Positions 16,458 through 25,636 of a stretch of DNA of 64,000 nt are shown here, piece after piece (positions within the stretch are counted from its first letter, which is position 1; each line of letters starts with the position of its first letter). This DNA comes from Marinobacter sp. F4216. Its GTDB lineage: Bacteria > Pseudomonadota > Gammaproteobacteria > Pseudomonadales > Oleiphilaceae. Under the pieces are notes generated by a model. That model was given only the letters and a program-made list of their open reading frames with translations, did not search any database and was not told the origin of the DNA. A program made the position numbers and the translations under genes. The stretch lies in contig NZ_JAIOUO010000004.1 of the NCBI RefSeq assembly GCF_019931195.1, positions 310,001 through 374,000 on the forward strand, read 5' to 3'.

Positions 16458-17753
16458 ATGACACACGCTTATGACATTGCGGTGGTTGGCGCAGGCATGG
16501 TTGGCGCTGCGCTGGCCACTGGCCTGGCACAGGATGGCTTCACGGTTGCGCTGATCGACCGCGCGCCAGCCCCAGAATTCGCACCGGACGCGGCTCCCGA
16601 TATTCGCGTCTCCGCTCTGAGCGCCGGTTCAGAGCGTTACCTTCAACAGTTGGGCGCCTGGCCACAGATAACCGGCATGCGGGCCACCCCCTATCGGCGC
16701 CTCGCCGTCTGGGACCAGACCCCCCATCCACTGAGCGGCCTCGTTCCCCGCAAATTCACGGAAGTGGAGTTTGATGCTACCGGCCTGGGTACCAGCCACC
16801 TCGGGCACATCGTGGAAAATGCGGTCACCCAGCAGGCACTCTGGCAGGTGGCCGGAGCAACGGCCGGCGTGACCTTTTTTACCGGTCACGGCGTGTCGGC
16901 ACTGACGGAACGTCAGGACAAGGTCACGCTGGCACTGGATAACGGAACACAAGTTGACGCGAACCTGGTGGTTGGCGCTGATGGCGGGCAATCCAAGATC
17001 CGTGAGCTGGCCGGCATCGGGGTCAGCCGTGACCAATACGCCCAGCAAGCCATGGTGTTGTCCGTGCGTTACCAGGGCCCGGTGGAAGACATTACCTGGC
17101 AGGGGTTTTATCCCTCCGGTCCGCGAGCGTTTCTGCCCCTGCACAGCGCGGGCCCTGAACATCCGGATGAAAGCTGGGCTTCACTGGTGTGGTACGACTC
17201 GCCGGAGCAACTCGCCCGCCTGAAGGCGATGCCTGACAGCGAACTGCTGGCAACCATCCAGAAGGCGTTTCCTGCCACTTTGCCGTTACTGACCCACCTG
17301 GACAGCAAGGCCAGCTTCCCCATCGCCCGCCAGCATGCCTCACGCTATTTCTCTGGTCGTGTGGTACTGGCCGGTGACTCTGCTCACACCATCAACCCAT
17401 TGGCGGGCCAGGGTGTCAACTTGGGCTTTCAGGATGCCCAATGCCTGCAGACTGTGCTCAAAGAGGCCCGGCGCGCCAACCAGGACCTGGCGGATCCCGA
17501 CCGACTGGCTCAGTATGAACGGCAACGCCGGCCGGCCAACCACCGGATGATGCTGACCATGGATCTGTTCTACCACCTGTTCAGCAACCGGATTCCGCCG
17601 GTGCACCTGCTGCGCAACCTGGGCCTCGGCGCCGCTCGCGCTCTGCCCTTTGCCCGCAACCGGGTGGCGCGCTACGCCATGGGCATCGACGACCAGTTAC
17701 CAGCCGTGCTGACCCAGCTGGCGAATCGCATTCCCGGCCTGAACCAGCTTTAG
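16458..17753 (+). CDS. UbiH/UbiI/VisC-family FAD-dependent hydroxylase
   Basis: A 431-residue flavoprotein monooxygenase of the family that hydroxylates the ubiquinone ring. YDIAVVGAGMVGAALATGLA at the N-terminus is the dinucleotide-binding fold, VGADGGQSKIRELAGI near residue 170 the DG motif, and VVLAGDSAHTINPLAGQGVNLGFQDA near residue 310 the second FAD site shared by UbiH, UbiI and UbiF. The ring position it attacks cannot be decided from motifs. The gene lacks the ubiH-visC pairing common elsewhere and stands next to a HIT gene, 42 bases upstream of it. Confidence 0.9.
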   Translation: MTHAYDIAVVGAGMVGAALATGLAQDGFTVALIDRAPAPEFAPDAAPDIRVSALSAGSERYLQQLGAWPQITGMRATPYRRLAVWDQTPHPLSGLVPRKFTEVEFDATGLGTSHLGHIVENAVTQQALWQVAGATAGVTFFTGHGVSALTERQDKVTLALDNGTQVDANLVVGADGGQSKIRELAGIGVSRDQYAQQAMVLSVRYQGPVEDITWQGFYPSGPRAFLPLHSAGPEHPDESWASLVWYDSPEQLARLKAMPDSELLATIQKAFPATLPLLTHLDSKASFPIARQHASRYFSGRVVLAGDSAHTINPLAGQGVNLGFQDAQCLQTVLKEARRANQDLADPDRLAQYERQRRPANHRMMLTMDLFYHLFSNRIPPVHLLRNLGLGAARALPFARNRVARYAMGIDDQLPAVLTQLANRIPGLNQL

Positions 17754-17795
17754 TGTGCCGGCTACATCACGTACGTCACCGACTCAGGAGCCATC

Positions 17796-18161
17796 ATGTC
17801 AGAAACGATTTTCACCAAGATCATCAACCGGGAGATTCCCGCCGACATCATCTATGAGGATGACATCAGCCTGGCGTTCAAGGACATCAATCCCCAGGCG
17901 CCCGTGCACTTCCTGGTGATTCCCAAGAAAGGCATTGCCACGATTAATGACGTAGAGGAAGGCGACCGGGAACTGGTCGGGCACCTGTACTGGGTTGCCA
18001 GCAAGCTGGCCAGGGAGATGGGCTTTGCCGAGGACGGCTACCGCACGGTGATGAACTGTGGCGAGAATGCAGGCCAGACCGTGTTCCACATCCATCTGCA
18101 CGTGCTGGCGGGCAAGCCCTTCGGCTGGCCGCCCTACACCGATCGAATGAAACAGGCCTGA
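17796..18161 (+). CDS. HIT-family (Hint-type) nucleotide hydrolase
   Basis: A 121-residue purine nucleoside phosphoramidase-like protein. The histidine triad H98-I-H100-L-H102-V is intact, and the opening segment TIFTKIINREIPADIIYED is the standard Hint N-terminus. Such enzymes hydrolyse adenosine phosphoramidates. CAGGAG stands 4-8 bases before the ATG. Its 3' end is convergent with phoU and a hairpin spans the junction. Confidence 0.93.
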   Translation: MSETIFTKIINREIPADIIYEDDISLAFKDINPQAPVHFLVIPKKGIATINDVEEGDRELVGHLYWVASKLAREMGFAEDGYRTVMNCGENAGQTVFHIHLHVLAGKPFGWPPYTDRMKQA

Positions 18162-18173
18162 TCCTGTCAGGGT

Positions 18174-18192
18174 GTGGGGCTCAGCGCCCCAC
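18174..18192. terminator. Hairpin at the HIT/phoU convergent end
   Basis: GTGGGGC (18174-18180) pairs with GCCCCAC (18186-18192) around the loop TCAGC, which contains the phoU stop codon. The right arm is the last phoU coding sequence. No U run is present, so its role as a terminator is inferred from position. Confidence 0.4.
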
Positions 18193-18903
18193 CACCCGCT
18201 CGGCCTCTTCAACGGAGGTATGGCGAACGTCTTCGCCTTTGACCATGAAGATCACGTTTTCTGCAATGTTACAGGCATGATCGCCGACCCGCTCGAGAGC
18301 CCGCAGCACCCACATCACGGACATGCAGCGGGAAATATTGCGGGGATCTTCCATCATGAAGGTCAGCAAGGCCCGGGTGGCGGCCTGATACTCTTCATCC
18401 ACCCGCTTGTCTTCCTTCATGATGCGCAGGGCCTGCTCTGAATCCAGGCGGGCAAAGGCGTCGAGGGCATCCTGCAGCATGGTTTTCACATGCTGGCCAA
18501 TGTGGCGCACTTCCACATAACCGCGAGGAGCCTGCCCCTCTTCCGACAGTTTGATGGCCAGTTTGGCGATTTTCTTGGCCTCGTCACCGACACGCTCCAA
18601 ATCCGCCACCATCTTGATGACGGAAATCACCAGGCGAAGATCCCGGGCGGTGGGCTGACGACGGGCGATGATCAGCGTGGCTTCCTCGTCGATGTCCATT
18701 TCCATCTTGTCGACGATTTTATCCCGGGCGCGGATTTCTTCAGCTTCATGCGCATCTCCCTCAATCAGCGCATGGATAGCTCCGTCGACCTGCGCTTCAA
18801 CCAAACCTCCCATCTCAAGGAACTCGGTCTTGAGCTCCATGAGTTCGGTGTTGAACTTGTGAGAGATGTGGTCTCCGTACACATTGTCCTTATTCACTGG
18901 CAT
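18181..18903 (-). CDS. phoU: Phosphate signalling protein PhoU
   Basis: A 240-residue helical protein that links the Pst transporter to the PhoR sensor and keeps the Pho regulon off when phosphate is plentiful. Two PhoU repeats are visible, each with the E-x-x-R-D-x-x-V-D-x-x-E type segment: AEEIRARDKIVDKMEMDIDE and, later, RVGDHACNIAENVIFM, where ERVGDH is characteristic. An ATG at 18903 with GGAG 10 bases upstream is preferred to the TTG at 18918. It is the last gene of pstSCAB-phoU, 33 bases after pstB. Confidence 0.95.
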   Translation of the reverse strand: MPVNKDNVYGDHISHKFNTELMELKTEFLEMGGLVEAQVDGAIHALIEGDAHEAEEIRARDKIVDKMEMDIDEEATLIIARRQPTARDLRLVISVIKMVADLERVGDEAKKIAKLAIKLSEEGQAPRGYVEVRHIGQHVKTMLQDALDAFARLDSEQALRIMKEDKRVDEEYQAATRALLTFMMEDPRNISRCMSVMWVLRALERVGDHACNIAENVIFMVKGEDVRHTSVEEAERVVGR

Positions 18904-18936
18904 AACCTTGATCTCCAATAATGCTTTGCCCAGACA

Positions 18937-19824
18937 TCAACCGAAGCGGCCGGTGATGTAGGATTCAGTCAATTCGTGCTCGGGCGAAGTAAAGACCTTA
19001 CTGGTCTCATTCACTTCCACCAGATTACCCAGATGGAAATAGGCAGTACGGTGGGATACCCGCGCGGCCTGCTGCATGGAGTGGGTAACGATCACAATGG
19101 TGTAGCTTTCAGACAGTTCCGCGATCAGCTCTTCCACCTTGGCAGTGGCGATCGGGTCCAATGCCGAACAGGGTTCGTCCATCAGCACCACCTCGGGGCT
19201 GACGGCAATGGCACGGGCAATGCACAGACGCTGCTGCTGACCACCCGACATGCCGGTGGCGGTGGCATCCAGGCGATCCTTCACCTCGTCCCAAAGGCCC
19301 GCCTTGCGCAGGCTGTTCTCAACGATCTCGTCCAGGTCCGCCTTGCGGTTCGCCAGGCCGTGGATACGCGGGCCGTAGGCCACGTTCTCATAGATCGACT
19401 TGGGGAATGGGTTTGGCTTCTGGAACACCATGCCCACACGGGCGCGCAGTTCAACCACATCCCGCTTTGGGTCATAGATGTCGATATCATCCAGCATCAG
19501 GGAGCCGGTGACGCGACAGCTGTCAATGCTGTCATTCATCCGGTTCAGGCAGCGCAGGAAAGTGGACTTACCGCAACCAGATGGACCAATAAAGGCGATA
19601 ACCTCGTTGCGGGCGATATCCAGGCTGATGTTCTTAATCGCCCGGTTTTCGCCATAGAACACCTCGACATCGCGAAGCTTGAACTTGGCTTTGTCGCTGA
19701 ACGGCTTACCAACCGTTTTGCCTTCCTCGACAGAGCCATGGGCCGGCTTGCTTGCTTCCACTGCAACTACCGGCGTGTCCTGATCGGCTGTTTCACGGGC
19801 AACAGTTTGATTCATATTTGTCAT
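18937..19824 (-). CDS. pstB: Phosphate ABC transporter ATP-binding protein
   Basis: The ATPase of the high-affinity phosphate importer. Walker A is GPSGCGKST, the signature [14 protein letters not shown], Walker [13 protein letters not shown], followed by the switch histidine in [11 protein letters not shown]. The core aligns with E. coli PstB (257 residues), but this protein carries an N-terminal extension of about 40 polar residues. AAGGAG places the start at 19824. It lies between pstA, from which it is separated by 11 bases, and phoU. Confidence 0.96.
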   Translation of the reverse strand: MTNMNQTVARETADQDTPVVAVEASKPAHGSVEEGKTVGKPFSDKAKFKLRDVEVFYGENRAIKNISLDIARNEVIAFIGPSGCGKSTFLRCLNRMNDSIDSCRVTGSLMLDDIDIYDPKRDVVELRARVGMVFQKPNPFPKSIYENVAYGPRIHGLANRKADLDEIVENSLRKAGLWDEVKDRLDATATGMSGGQQQRLCIARAIAVSPEVVLMDEPCSALDPIATAKVEELIAELSESYTIVIVTHSMQQAARVSHRTAYFHLGNLVEVNETSKVFTSPEHELTESYITGRFG

Positions 19825-19835
19825 GGGACTTCTCC

Positions 19836-21110
19836 TTACCACCGGCGCTCGAGACGTTTGCGCAGCCAGATGGCTAATGCGTTCATACTAATCAGGAAAG
19901 CCAGCAACACCATAATGGCGGCTGAAGCTCGTTCAATAAAGGCCAGTTCCGGGCTGCCTGCCCACAGAAAAACCTGCACGGGCAACACGGTGGCGGAATC
20001 GAAGAAACCGTTCGGGACATCCACGATGAAGGCCACCATACCAATCAGCAGCAACGGCGCGGTTTCCCCAAGAGCCTGCGCCATGCCAATGATGGAACCG
20101 GTAAGCATGCCGGGCATCGCCAGGGGCAACACATGGTGCAGGACAACCTGCATTTTGGAGGCGCCCATGCCCTCGGCCGCTTCCCGGATTGATGGCGGCA
20201 CACTCTTGATGGCCGCCCGGCTGGAAATAATGATCGTCGGAAGCGTCATCAGTGTGAGTACCAGGCCACCCACCACCGGCACCGACCGTGGCATACCAAA
20301 CAGGTTGATAAACACCGCCAGACCCAGCAGACCGAAGATGATCGACGGAACCGCCGCCAGGTTGTTGATGTTCACCTCAATAAAATCAGTGAACTTGTTC
20401 TGGGGCGCGAACTCTTCCAGGTAGATCGCGGCTGCCACGCCAATGGGGAATGACAGGGCCAGGGTCACGAACATGGTCAGCAGGGAGCCAACCACTGCGC
20501 CGAGAATGCCCGCTTTGGAGGGATCTCGGGAATCACCGCCGCTGAAGAACACATCGTTGAACGAGGTATCCACAATGCCACGGCTCTCAAGCTCATCCAC
20601 CCAGGCCTTTTGCTGGTCATTGAGTTTGATGGAGTAACCTTCATCACCGGCGTGCTTCACGTAAACGTCCACATCGGTATGGGTGAGGAAGGTCATGGTG
20701 CGTGTGGTTCCAAGCCAGCCTGGATTGGCTTCCAGCGCCTCCCGCAGAGTCACCGATGCGTAGGGATTGATCAGGTCCTTGATGGCATCCCGATCCGCTT
20801 CGGTCGCATCTGGAATTTCCTTCATCAGGGCCAGAACCAGGGGTTCCACGAAATCCGCCATTTTAAGCTGGCGTTTATCCGTGGCGTCGTCCAGGTACAT
20901 GATCTCTCCATCCAGATCCACGTTCAGGGTAACCGTGGTTTTCTGGAAACCGGTGTAGCCCTTGCCGATGATATCGGCGAACAGGGTTACCAGGGCGGCC
21001 AGTGCAATGGCGATGGCAATAATCCCGTAAGCACGGAAGCGACGTTCCTTGCGATAACGCGCCTTCAGTGACTGGCGGACGAGTTCCGCCTGTGAGTGTT
21101 GATCAGTCAT
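19836..21110 (-). CDS. pstA: Phosphate ABC transporter permease PstA (extended)
   Basis: A membrane subunit of the phosphate importer. At 424 residues it is much longer than E. coli PstA (296). The first span (about 33-55) is followed by a hydrophilic stretch of roughly 140 residues, probably periplasmic and of the DUF3333 type, before the five remaining spans. The permease coupling segment [20 protein letters not shown] near residue 325 is intact. The start at 21110 overlaps the end of pstC by 8 bases, implying translational coupling; an upstream alternative start at 21134 is less likely. Confidence 0.93.
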   Translation of the reverse strand: MTDQHSQAELVRQSLKARYRKERRFRAYGIIAIAIALAALVTLFADIIGKGYTGFQKTTVTLNVDLDGEIMYLDDATDKRQLKMADFVEPLVLALMKEIPDATEADRDAIKDLINPYASVTLREALEANPGWLGTTRTMTFLTHTDVDVYVKHAGDEGYSIKLNDQQKAWVDELESRGIVDTSFNDVFFSGGDSRDPSKAGILGAVVGSLLTMFVTLALSFPIGVAAAIYLEEFAPQNKFTDFIEVNINNLAAVPSIIFGLLGLAVFINLFGMPRSVPVVGGLVLTLMTLPTIIISSRAAIKSVPPSIREAAEGMGASKMQVVLHHVLPLAMPGMLTGSIIGMAQALGETAPLLLIGMVAFIVDVPNGFFDSATVLPVQVFLWAGSPELAFIERASAAIMVLLAFLISMNALAIWLRKRLERRW

Positions 21111-22491
21111 ACTGTTCCCGATATTTACGAACAATTTTCAGGGCGATTACGTTGAGCAGCAGGGTCGCAATGAAGAGCATCGCGCCCAGGGCAAAGGCTG
21201 CGAGTGTCTTGGCACTGTCGAACTCCTGGTCACCGGTCAGCAGGGTGACAATCTGCACCGTCACCGTGGTTACGGTTTCCAGTGGGTTGGCCGTCAGGTT
21301 GGCCGCCAGGCCAGCAGCCATCACCACAATCATGGTTTCACCAATGGCCCGGGATACCGCCAGCAGAATCCCCCCCATGATGCCGGGCAGCGCAGCCGGG
21401 AAGATTACCTTCTTCATGGTTTCAGACTGGGTAGCCCCCAGCGCCAAAGAGCCATCCCGCAAAGACTGGGGCACGGCGTTGATCACGTCGTCAGACAGGG
21501 ACGACACAAACGGAATGATCATGATGCCCATTACTGCACCGGCCGCCAGCGCACTCTGGGAAGACGCCTCAATACCGATGGAGGCCGCCAGATCGCTGAT
21601 AAACGGCGCAACGGTAAGCGCGGCGAAGAAGCCGTATACCACGGTGGGAATACCGGCGAGCATTTCCAGCAGGGGTTTCACGATCCCGCGCACTCGCTTA
21701 CCCGCGTATTCAGACAGGTAGATTGCCGACATCAGGCCCACCGGCACGGCCACGGTCATGGCGATGGCAGAAATCAGCAGGGTGCCGGTGAACAAGGGAA
21801 TCATGCCGAAAGCCCCTTCGGCGGCAACCTGGTCAGCCCTCAGCGCCGTTTGAGGGCTCCACTGACTGCCGAAGAAAAATTCGGTGAACGGCACCTTACC
21901 GAAGAAACGGAAGGTTTCGAACGCGACCGAGAAAATAATGCCAACCGTGGTCAGGATGGCCAGTGCGGCACAGGAAAAGAACAGCCATTTGAGAATCGAT
22001 TCCACCTGAACCCGAGCGTTCAACTTCGGTCGGATTTTCAGCCATCCGAGGAAACCCGCCAGCACGGCAACCGACACCACCAACGCGGTCATCAACATCC
22101 GGCTCTGTTCACGCAGCGCTTCCAGCCGATCGGCGGCTTCAGCAATGGGCGCCTCTACAAATCCCGCCGGCAATGCCCCGCTGGCTACGTTGCTGATTTT
22201 GCTCAGCAACAGGCTGGCTTCCCCGGCGCTACCTGGCGCCAGTTCTGCAGGCAATGAGCCAAGCACCAAGGTCTGAATCACTTTGCCCTGAAAGGCCGCC
22301 CAGAGCGCCAGTACAACCAACGCGGGGATCGCACACCACAGGGATGCCCGCGCACCGTAATAAAACGGCAAGGACTTGAGGTGGCGTATACCGCCTAGAG
22401 GCGTGGCCAGTGTTCGTGACCTTGCATAGCCAAAGCCATAGGCAACAATGGCCAGCACGACGGTCAGTAAGAGCAGGTTTGCCGGTTGCAT
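21103..22491 (-). CDS. pstC: Phosphate ABC transporter permease PstC (extended)
   Basis: The second membrane subunit of the phosphate importer, 462 residues against about 320 in E. coli. The extra length lies at the N-terminus: two hydrophobic spans separated by a loop with no similarity I recognise, before the usual core. The coupling helix region QSLRDGSLALGATQSETMKK is near residue 345, and the segment YLSEYAGKRVRGIVKPLLEMLAGIPTVVYG is highly characteristic of PstC. It follows pstS after 137 bases containing a hairpin. Confidence 0.94.
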   Translation of the reverse strand: MQPANLLLLTVVLAIVAYGFGYARSRTLATPLGGIRHLKSLPFYYGARASLWCAIPALVVLALWAAFQGKVIQTLVLGSLPAELAPGSAGEASLLLSKISNVASGALPAGFVEAPIAEAADRLEALREQSRMLMTALVVSVAVLAGFLGWLKIRPKLNARVQVESILKWLFFSCAALAILTTVGIIFSVAFETFRFFGKVPFTEFFFGSQWSPQTALRADQVAAEGAFGMIPLFTGTLLISAIAMTVAVPVGLMSAIYLSEYAGKRVRGIVKPLLEMLAGIPTVVYGFFAALTVAPFISDLAASIGIEASSQSALAAGAVMGIMIIPFVSSLSDDVINAVPQSLRDGSLALGATQSETMKKVIFPAALPGIMGGILLAVSRAIGETMIVVMAAGLAANLTANPLETVTTVTVQIVTLLTGDQEFDSAKTLAAFALGAMLFIATLLLNVIALKIVRKYREQYD

Positions 22492-22572
22492 GAAATTTCC
22501 TGTCTAAACCTTCTGTGTGTTCAATTCCCATCCCCGATAAGGCTTTAATGGGATGGTTTTAAATAAGCGAAA

Positions 22573-22602
22573 GGGCACGGGCCGTTTGACTGGCCCGCAC
22601 CC
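22573..22602 (-). terminator. Intercistronic hairpin between pstS and pstC
   Basis: On the minus strand GGGTGCGGGCC pairs with GGCCCGTGCCC over 11 bp including two G-U pairs, with an 8-base loop, followed by CTTTCGCTTATTT. Partial termination or a 3' stabiliser here would explain higher levels of the binding protein than of the permeases, a common arrangement in binding-protein transporter operons. Confidence 0.6.
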
Positions 22603-22628
22603 CTCGGATTGACCGGTAGAGCCGGTAA

Positions 22629-23672
22629 TTACATCAACTCTTCCTTGGTCAGATTCGGCATAGTTTCTGCCTTATCCATCAGATTCATCAACTGATCACG
22701 GGGCGGCACAATCAGGCCGACATCTTTCAGGTAACCATTGCGCCCCATAGCCGCGTTACTGGTGAATTCGGAGACAAAGTCCTGCATACCGGGAATGACG
22801 CCCACATGGGCTTTCTTAACATAGAAGAACAGGGAGCGGGCGACCGGGTAATCATCGCTAGCGATGGCCTCGGCCGTCGGGGTCATGCCATTGAGCGTGG
22901 CCGCCTGCAGACGGTCCACGTTCTCTTCCAGGAAGCTGTAACCGAACACACCGTACATGCCGGTATCACCGATCAGCTTCTGCACGATCAGGTTGTCGTT
23001 TTCACCGGCTTCAATGAAGGCGCCGTCTTCACGAACACTCTCGCAGATCGTCTTGTGCTGGTCTTCGTTCAGACCCTTGGCTTCCGGCAGAGCGTCACAG
23101 CCAGCGGCAAGCGCCAACTCATTGAAGGAGTCACGTGTGCCGGACGTCGGGGGCGGGCCCATGACACGAATCGGCTTGTTGGGCAGACTGGCATCAACGT
23201 CACTCCAATTCTTGTTTGGGTTAACCACCCATTCGCCGTTCACCGGGACCTTGGCACCCAGGGCCAGGAACAACTGTTCCAGGGTGAGCTCAAGGTTTTC
23301 TGCTTCTTTGGAGCTGGCAATCACAATGCCGTCGGAGCCAATACGGAACTCGGTAATGTCGGCTACGCCGTTCTTCTGGCACAGATCAAATTCAGAGGCC
23401 TTCATCCGGCGAGAGGCATTGGTGATGTCCGGATGCTGGGTACCGATACCCTGACAGAACAGCTTCATGCCACCACCGGAACCGGTGGATTCCAGCTTCG
23501 GAGTCCGGAAATCGGTCTTGGTACCAAACCGTTCAGCAACCACCGTGGCGAACGGGTAAACAGTGGAGGAACCCACGATGCTGATGGTATCGCGGGCCAT
23601 GGCCGGCGCAGAGACTCCGGCAACAGAGCCAGCCAGGGCAAAGGTGGCGAATGCTTTTTTCAGTGTGTTCAC
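22629..23672 (-). CDS. pstS: Phosphate-binding protein PstS
   Basis: The periplasmic phosphate receptor, 347 residues with a 26-residue signal peptide ending APAMA-R. The mature protein begins DTISIVGSSTVYPFATVVAERF, with the conserved GSSTVYP phosphate-binding loop, and TGSGGGMKLFCQGIG near residue 65 and PTSGTRDSFNEL near 175 supply further ligands. The long PstS branch without the DUF domains is typical of marine gammaproteobacteria. Translation starts at a GTG preceded by AGG. It heads the pstSCAB-phoU operon behind a Pho box. Confidence 0.95.
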   Translation of the reverse strand: MNTLKKAFATFALAGSVAGVSAPAMARDTISIVGSSTVYPFATVVAERFGTKTDFRTPKLESTGSGGGMKLFCQGIGTQHPDITNASRRMKASEFDLCQKNGVADITEFRIGSDGIVIASSKEAENLELTLEQLFLALGAKVPVNGEWVVNPNKNWSDVDASLPNKPIRVMGPPPTSGTRDSFNELALAAGCDALPEAKGLNEDQHKTICESVREDGAFIEAGENDNLIVQKLIGDTGMYGVFGYSFLEENVDRLQAATLNGMTPTAEAIASDDYPVARSLFFYVKKAHVGVIPGMQDFVSEFTSNAAMGRNGYLKDVGLIVPPRDQLMNLMDKAETMPNLTKEELM

Positions 23673-23729
23673 GTTGAACCTCCAGTTCAGTGTGGAAAAC
23701 CCAGTTTCAGTCTGTTTTTCGATAGGGCC

Positions 23730-23763
23730 AGACTACGGAGGGTCTGTGACAGGTTTGTTACAG
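23730..23763 (-). promoter_or_regulatory. Pho box and -10 of the pst operon
   Basis: On the minus strand CTGTAAC-AAAC-CTGTCAC (23746-23763) fits the two-repeat PhoB site (7-bp repeats CTGTNAY separated by 4 bases). TAGTCT lies 10 bases downstream (23730-23735), the spacing expected when the Pho box replaces the -35. It predicts PhoB-activated transcription under phosphate limitation. Confidence 0.88.
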
Positions 23764-23866
23764 CAAATGAAAAAAACAAATTTGAGACTTTAATCTGCTT
23801 GCAGCCGCCCCAAACATCGCTACCATGCGTTGAAAACAACTCTAAATGCAGTACAAGGCGAGCCCC

Positions 23867-24292
23867 ATGATGGCATTTGATGATGACAAGCCCACACCCA
23901 GAGGCGAACTGACGCTCCAGATCGTCCCTCTTCCATCGGACACCAATCCTAACGGGGATGTGTTTGCCGGCTGGCTGGTAAAGCAGATGGACATCGCCGC
24001 CGCCACCGTTGCCGGCCGGGTATCCCGGGGCCGCAATGCCAATGTGGCCATGGATCGCATGGAGTTCCTGTCACCACTTCGGGTGGGCTCTCAGGTAAGC
24101 CTTTACTGCGATCTGGTCGAGATCGGGCGCAGCTCCATGAAGATCAACGTGGAAGTCTGGACCCTCGACCGCAACGACCAGCAGGCAAGAAAAGTGACCG
24201 AAGGCCTGTTTGTTTATGTCGCCATTGATGAGCAGGGACGGATTCGCGAAGTCCCGAGCAAGACGTCGGATCTCACTGAACCCGCCCTGTAG
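23867..24292 (+). CDS. Acyl-CoA thioesterase (YciA type)
   Basis: A 141-residue single hotdog-fold thioesterase that hydrolyses acyl-CoAs. DTNPNGDVFAGWLVKQMDIAAATVA around residue 28 is the conserved active-site helix with its Asn-Gly-Asp, followed by NVAMDRMEFLSPLRVGSQVSLYC, the second hotdog block. Length and pattern match YciA (132). AAGGCG at good spacing selects the ATG at 23867. It is divergent from pstS and ends facing an MFS gene with a hairpin across the junction. Confidence 0.88.
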   Translation: MMAFDDDKPTPRGELTLQIVPLPSDTNPNGDVFAGWLVKQMDIAAATVAGRVSRGRNANVAMDRMEFLSPLRVGSQVSLYCDLVEIGRSSMKINVEVWTLDRNDQQARKVTEGLFVYVAIDEQGRIREVPSKTSDLTEPAL

Positions 24293-24310
24293 GAAACCTA
24301 CGCCGGCGGG
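24281..24310. terminator. Hairpin spanning both stops at the thioesterase/MFS junction
   Basis: CCCGCC pairs with GGCGGG and, inside, GTAGG pairs with CCTAC around AAA, with a small internal loop. The inner arms contain the TAG of the plus-strand gene and the TAG of the minus-strand gene. It can fold in either transcript. Confidence 0.5.
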
Positions 24311-25482
24311 GCATCTGGCCCAAGTTTGCGGAACGCCATTAATCCGAGCACCGGGCCGGGCAGCAGCCAGGCCACCACCCAGACACTTTGCTCCGCCCAC
24401 AGCGAGCTGGTCAGCCAGATGGCTGGCAACGTCACGCCGAAACCAACCGCATTCATCACCGACAACGACGAACCCACCAGCTCCGGTGGTGCATTGGCCG
24501 CCGCCAGCGCTGAAAACTGTGGCGAATCGGCGATCACCGCCAGCCCCCAGACAAACAGAAGCACCAATAAGATGAGGGATGGGGCACCGGACAACAGCGG
24601 GTAACTCAGGCAGACCAGGCCCGAGGTGGTTAACGCCCGCCGGGCCACCCAGGCGCTACCCAGGCGCCGGCTCAGGAAGCCACCGAGCACACATCCGATG
24701 CTGCCCGTGGCAATAATCGCGAAAGCCAGCCAGGGAATGATCTGATCAGAGTGGCCAAGACGTTCAAGCTCCCGCCCCACCAGTAACGGCACCAGCATCC
24801 AGAACGCATACAGCTCCCACATGTGGCCAATGTAGCCTCCGGCCACCGCCCGGAAGCGGGGTACACGCAGGGCCGCCAACCCCTGAGTTAGCATCATCGA
24901 GCCAGCACGCTTGGGCAGATGGGGCCCATCCCCCAACAGCCAGATGAGCAGCCCACCCACCAGCGCCAGCATGGAGGCACCCAGCAATGGCCACTGCCAG
25001 GGCATCCCCAGCGTCGCCCCTCTCATCAGGTGGGGCAGCGCCGTGCCCAGCGTGAGCATACCTACCAGCCAGGCCAGGGCCGCACCGGCGTATTTGGGGG
25101 TCCAGGCAATGACCATTTTCATCCCCAGCGGGTAAATCCCCGCCAGGCACAGACCGGTGAGAAAACGAAGCAATAACGAGGCCGGCAAGAAATCAGCGAC
25201 CAGGATGAATCCGGCATTCACCAGGGCGCCCAGCAAACTGGCCAGGGCGAAGATCCGGCTGGCACCGAACCGGTCTGCCAGACCCGTAATGGCCAGCGCC
25301 AGGGTTCCGCTGATGAAGCCCGCCTGCACGGCCAGAGTCATCCAGCCAAGCTCGGTTTCCCCGAATCCGAGATCCCGGGAAAAAGACAGCCATACCCCGT
25401 TTATACTGAACCAGAGCGAGGTACCGAACAGCTGAGCCAGCACAATGACCAGTAGAGGAGAACGTTTAAGAAAATCGGTCAT
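24298..25482 (-). CDS. Major facilitator superfamily transporter
   Basis: A 394-residue membrane protein with about twelve hydrophobic spans in two halves. The loop between spans 2 and 3 reads GLADRFGASRIF, the MFS motif A pattern. The N-terminus QLFGTSLWFSINGVW and the central loop after residue 195 are unremarkable. I cannot assign a substrate. It is monocistronic, convergent with the thioesterase gene and divergent from the outer-membrane barrel gene. Confidence 0.85.
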   Translation of the reverse strand: MTDFLKRSPLLVIVLAQLFGTSLWFSINGVWLSFSRDLGFGETELGWMTLAVQAGFISGTLALAITGLADRFGASRIFALASLLGALVNAGFILVADFLPASLLLRFLTGLCLAGIYPLGMKMVIAWTPKYAGAALAWLVGMLTLGTALPHLMRGATLGMPWQWPLLGASMLALVGGLLIWLLGDGPHLPKRAGSMMLTQGLAALRVPRFRAVAGGYIGHMWELYAFWMLVPLLVGRELERLGHSDQIIPWLAFAIIATGSIGCVLGGFLSRRLGSAWVARRALTTSGLVCLSYPLLSGAPSLILLVLLFVWGLAVIADSPQFSALAAANAPPELVGSSLSVMNAVGFGVTLPAIWLTSSLWAEQSVWVVAWLLPGPVLGLMAFRKLGPDAPPA

Positions 25483-25636
25483 TCTTGTTATCTGTCATCC
25501 GATTGATGGCCACAGCTTGGCCCGGGGAAAGAACTTTGCCCATTCCAGCAAACCATTGGCAAGAAAAGAGTAATATGCAAGGTTTCCATCGTTGCACGGA
25601 ATCGTGCCAACCACCACCCAGCCCCGGAAAACGTGT

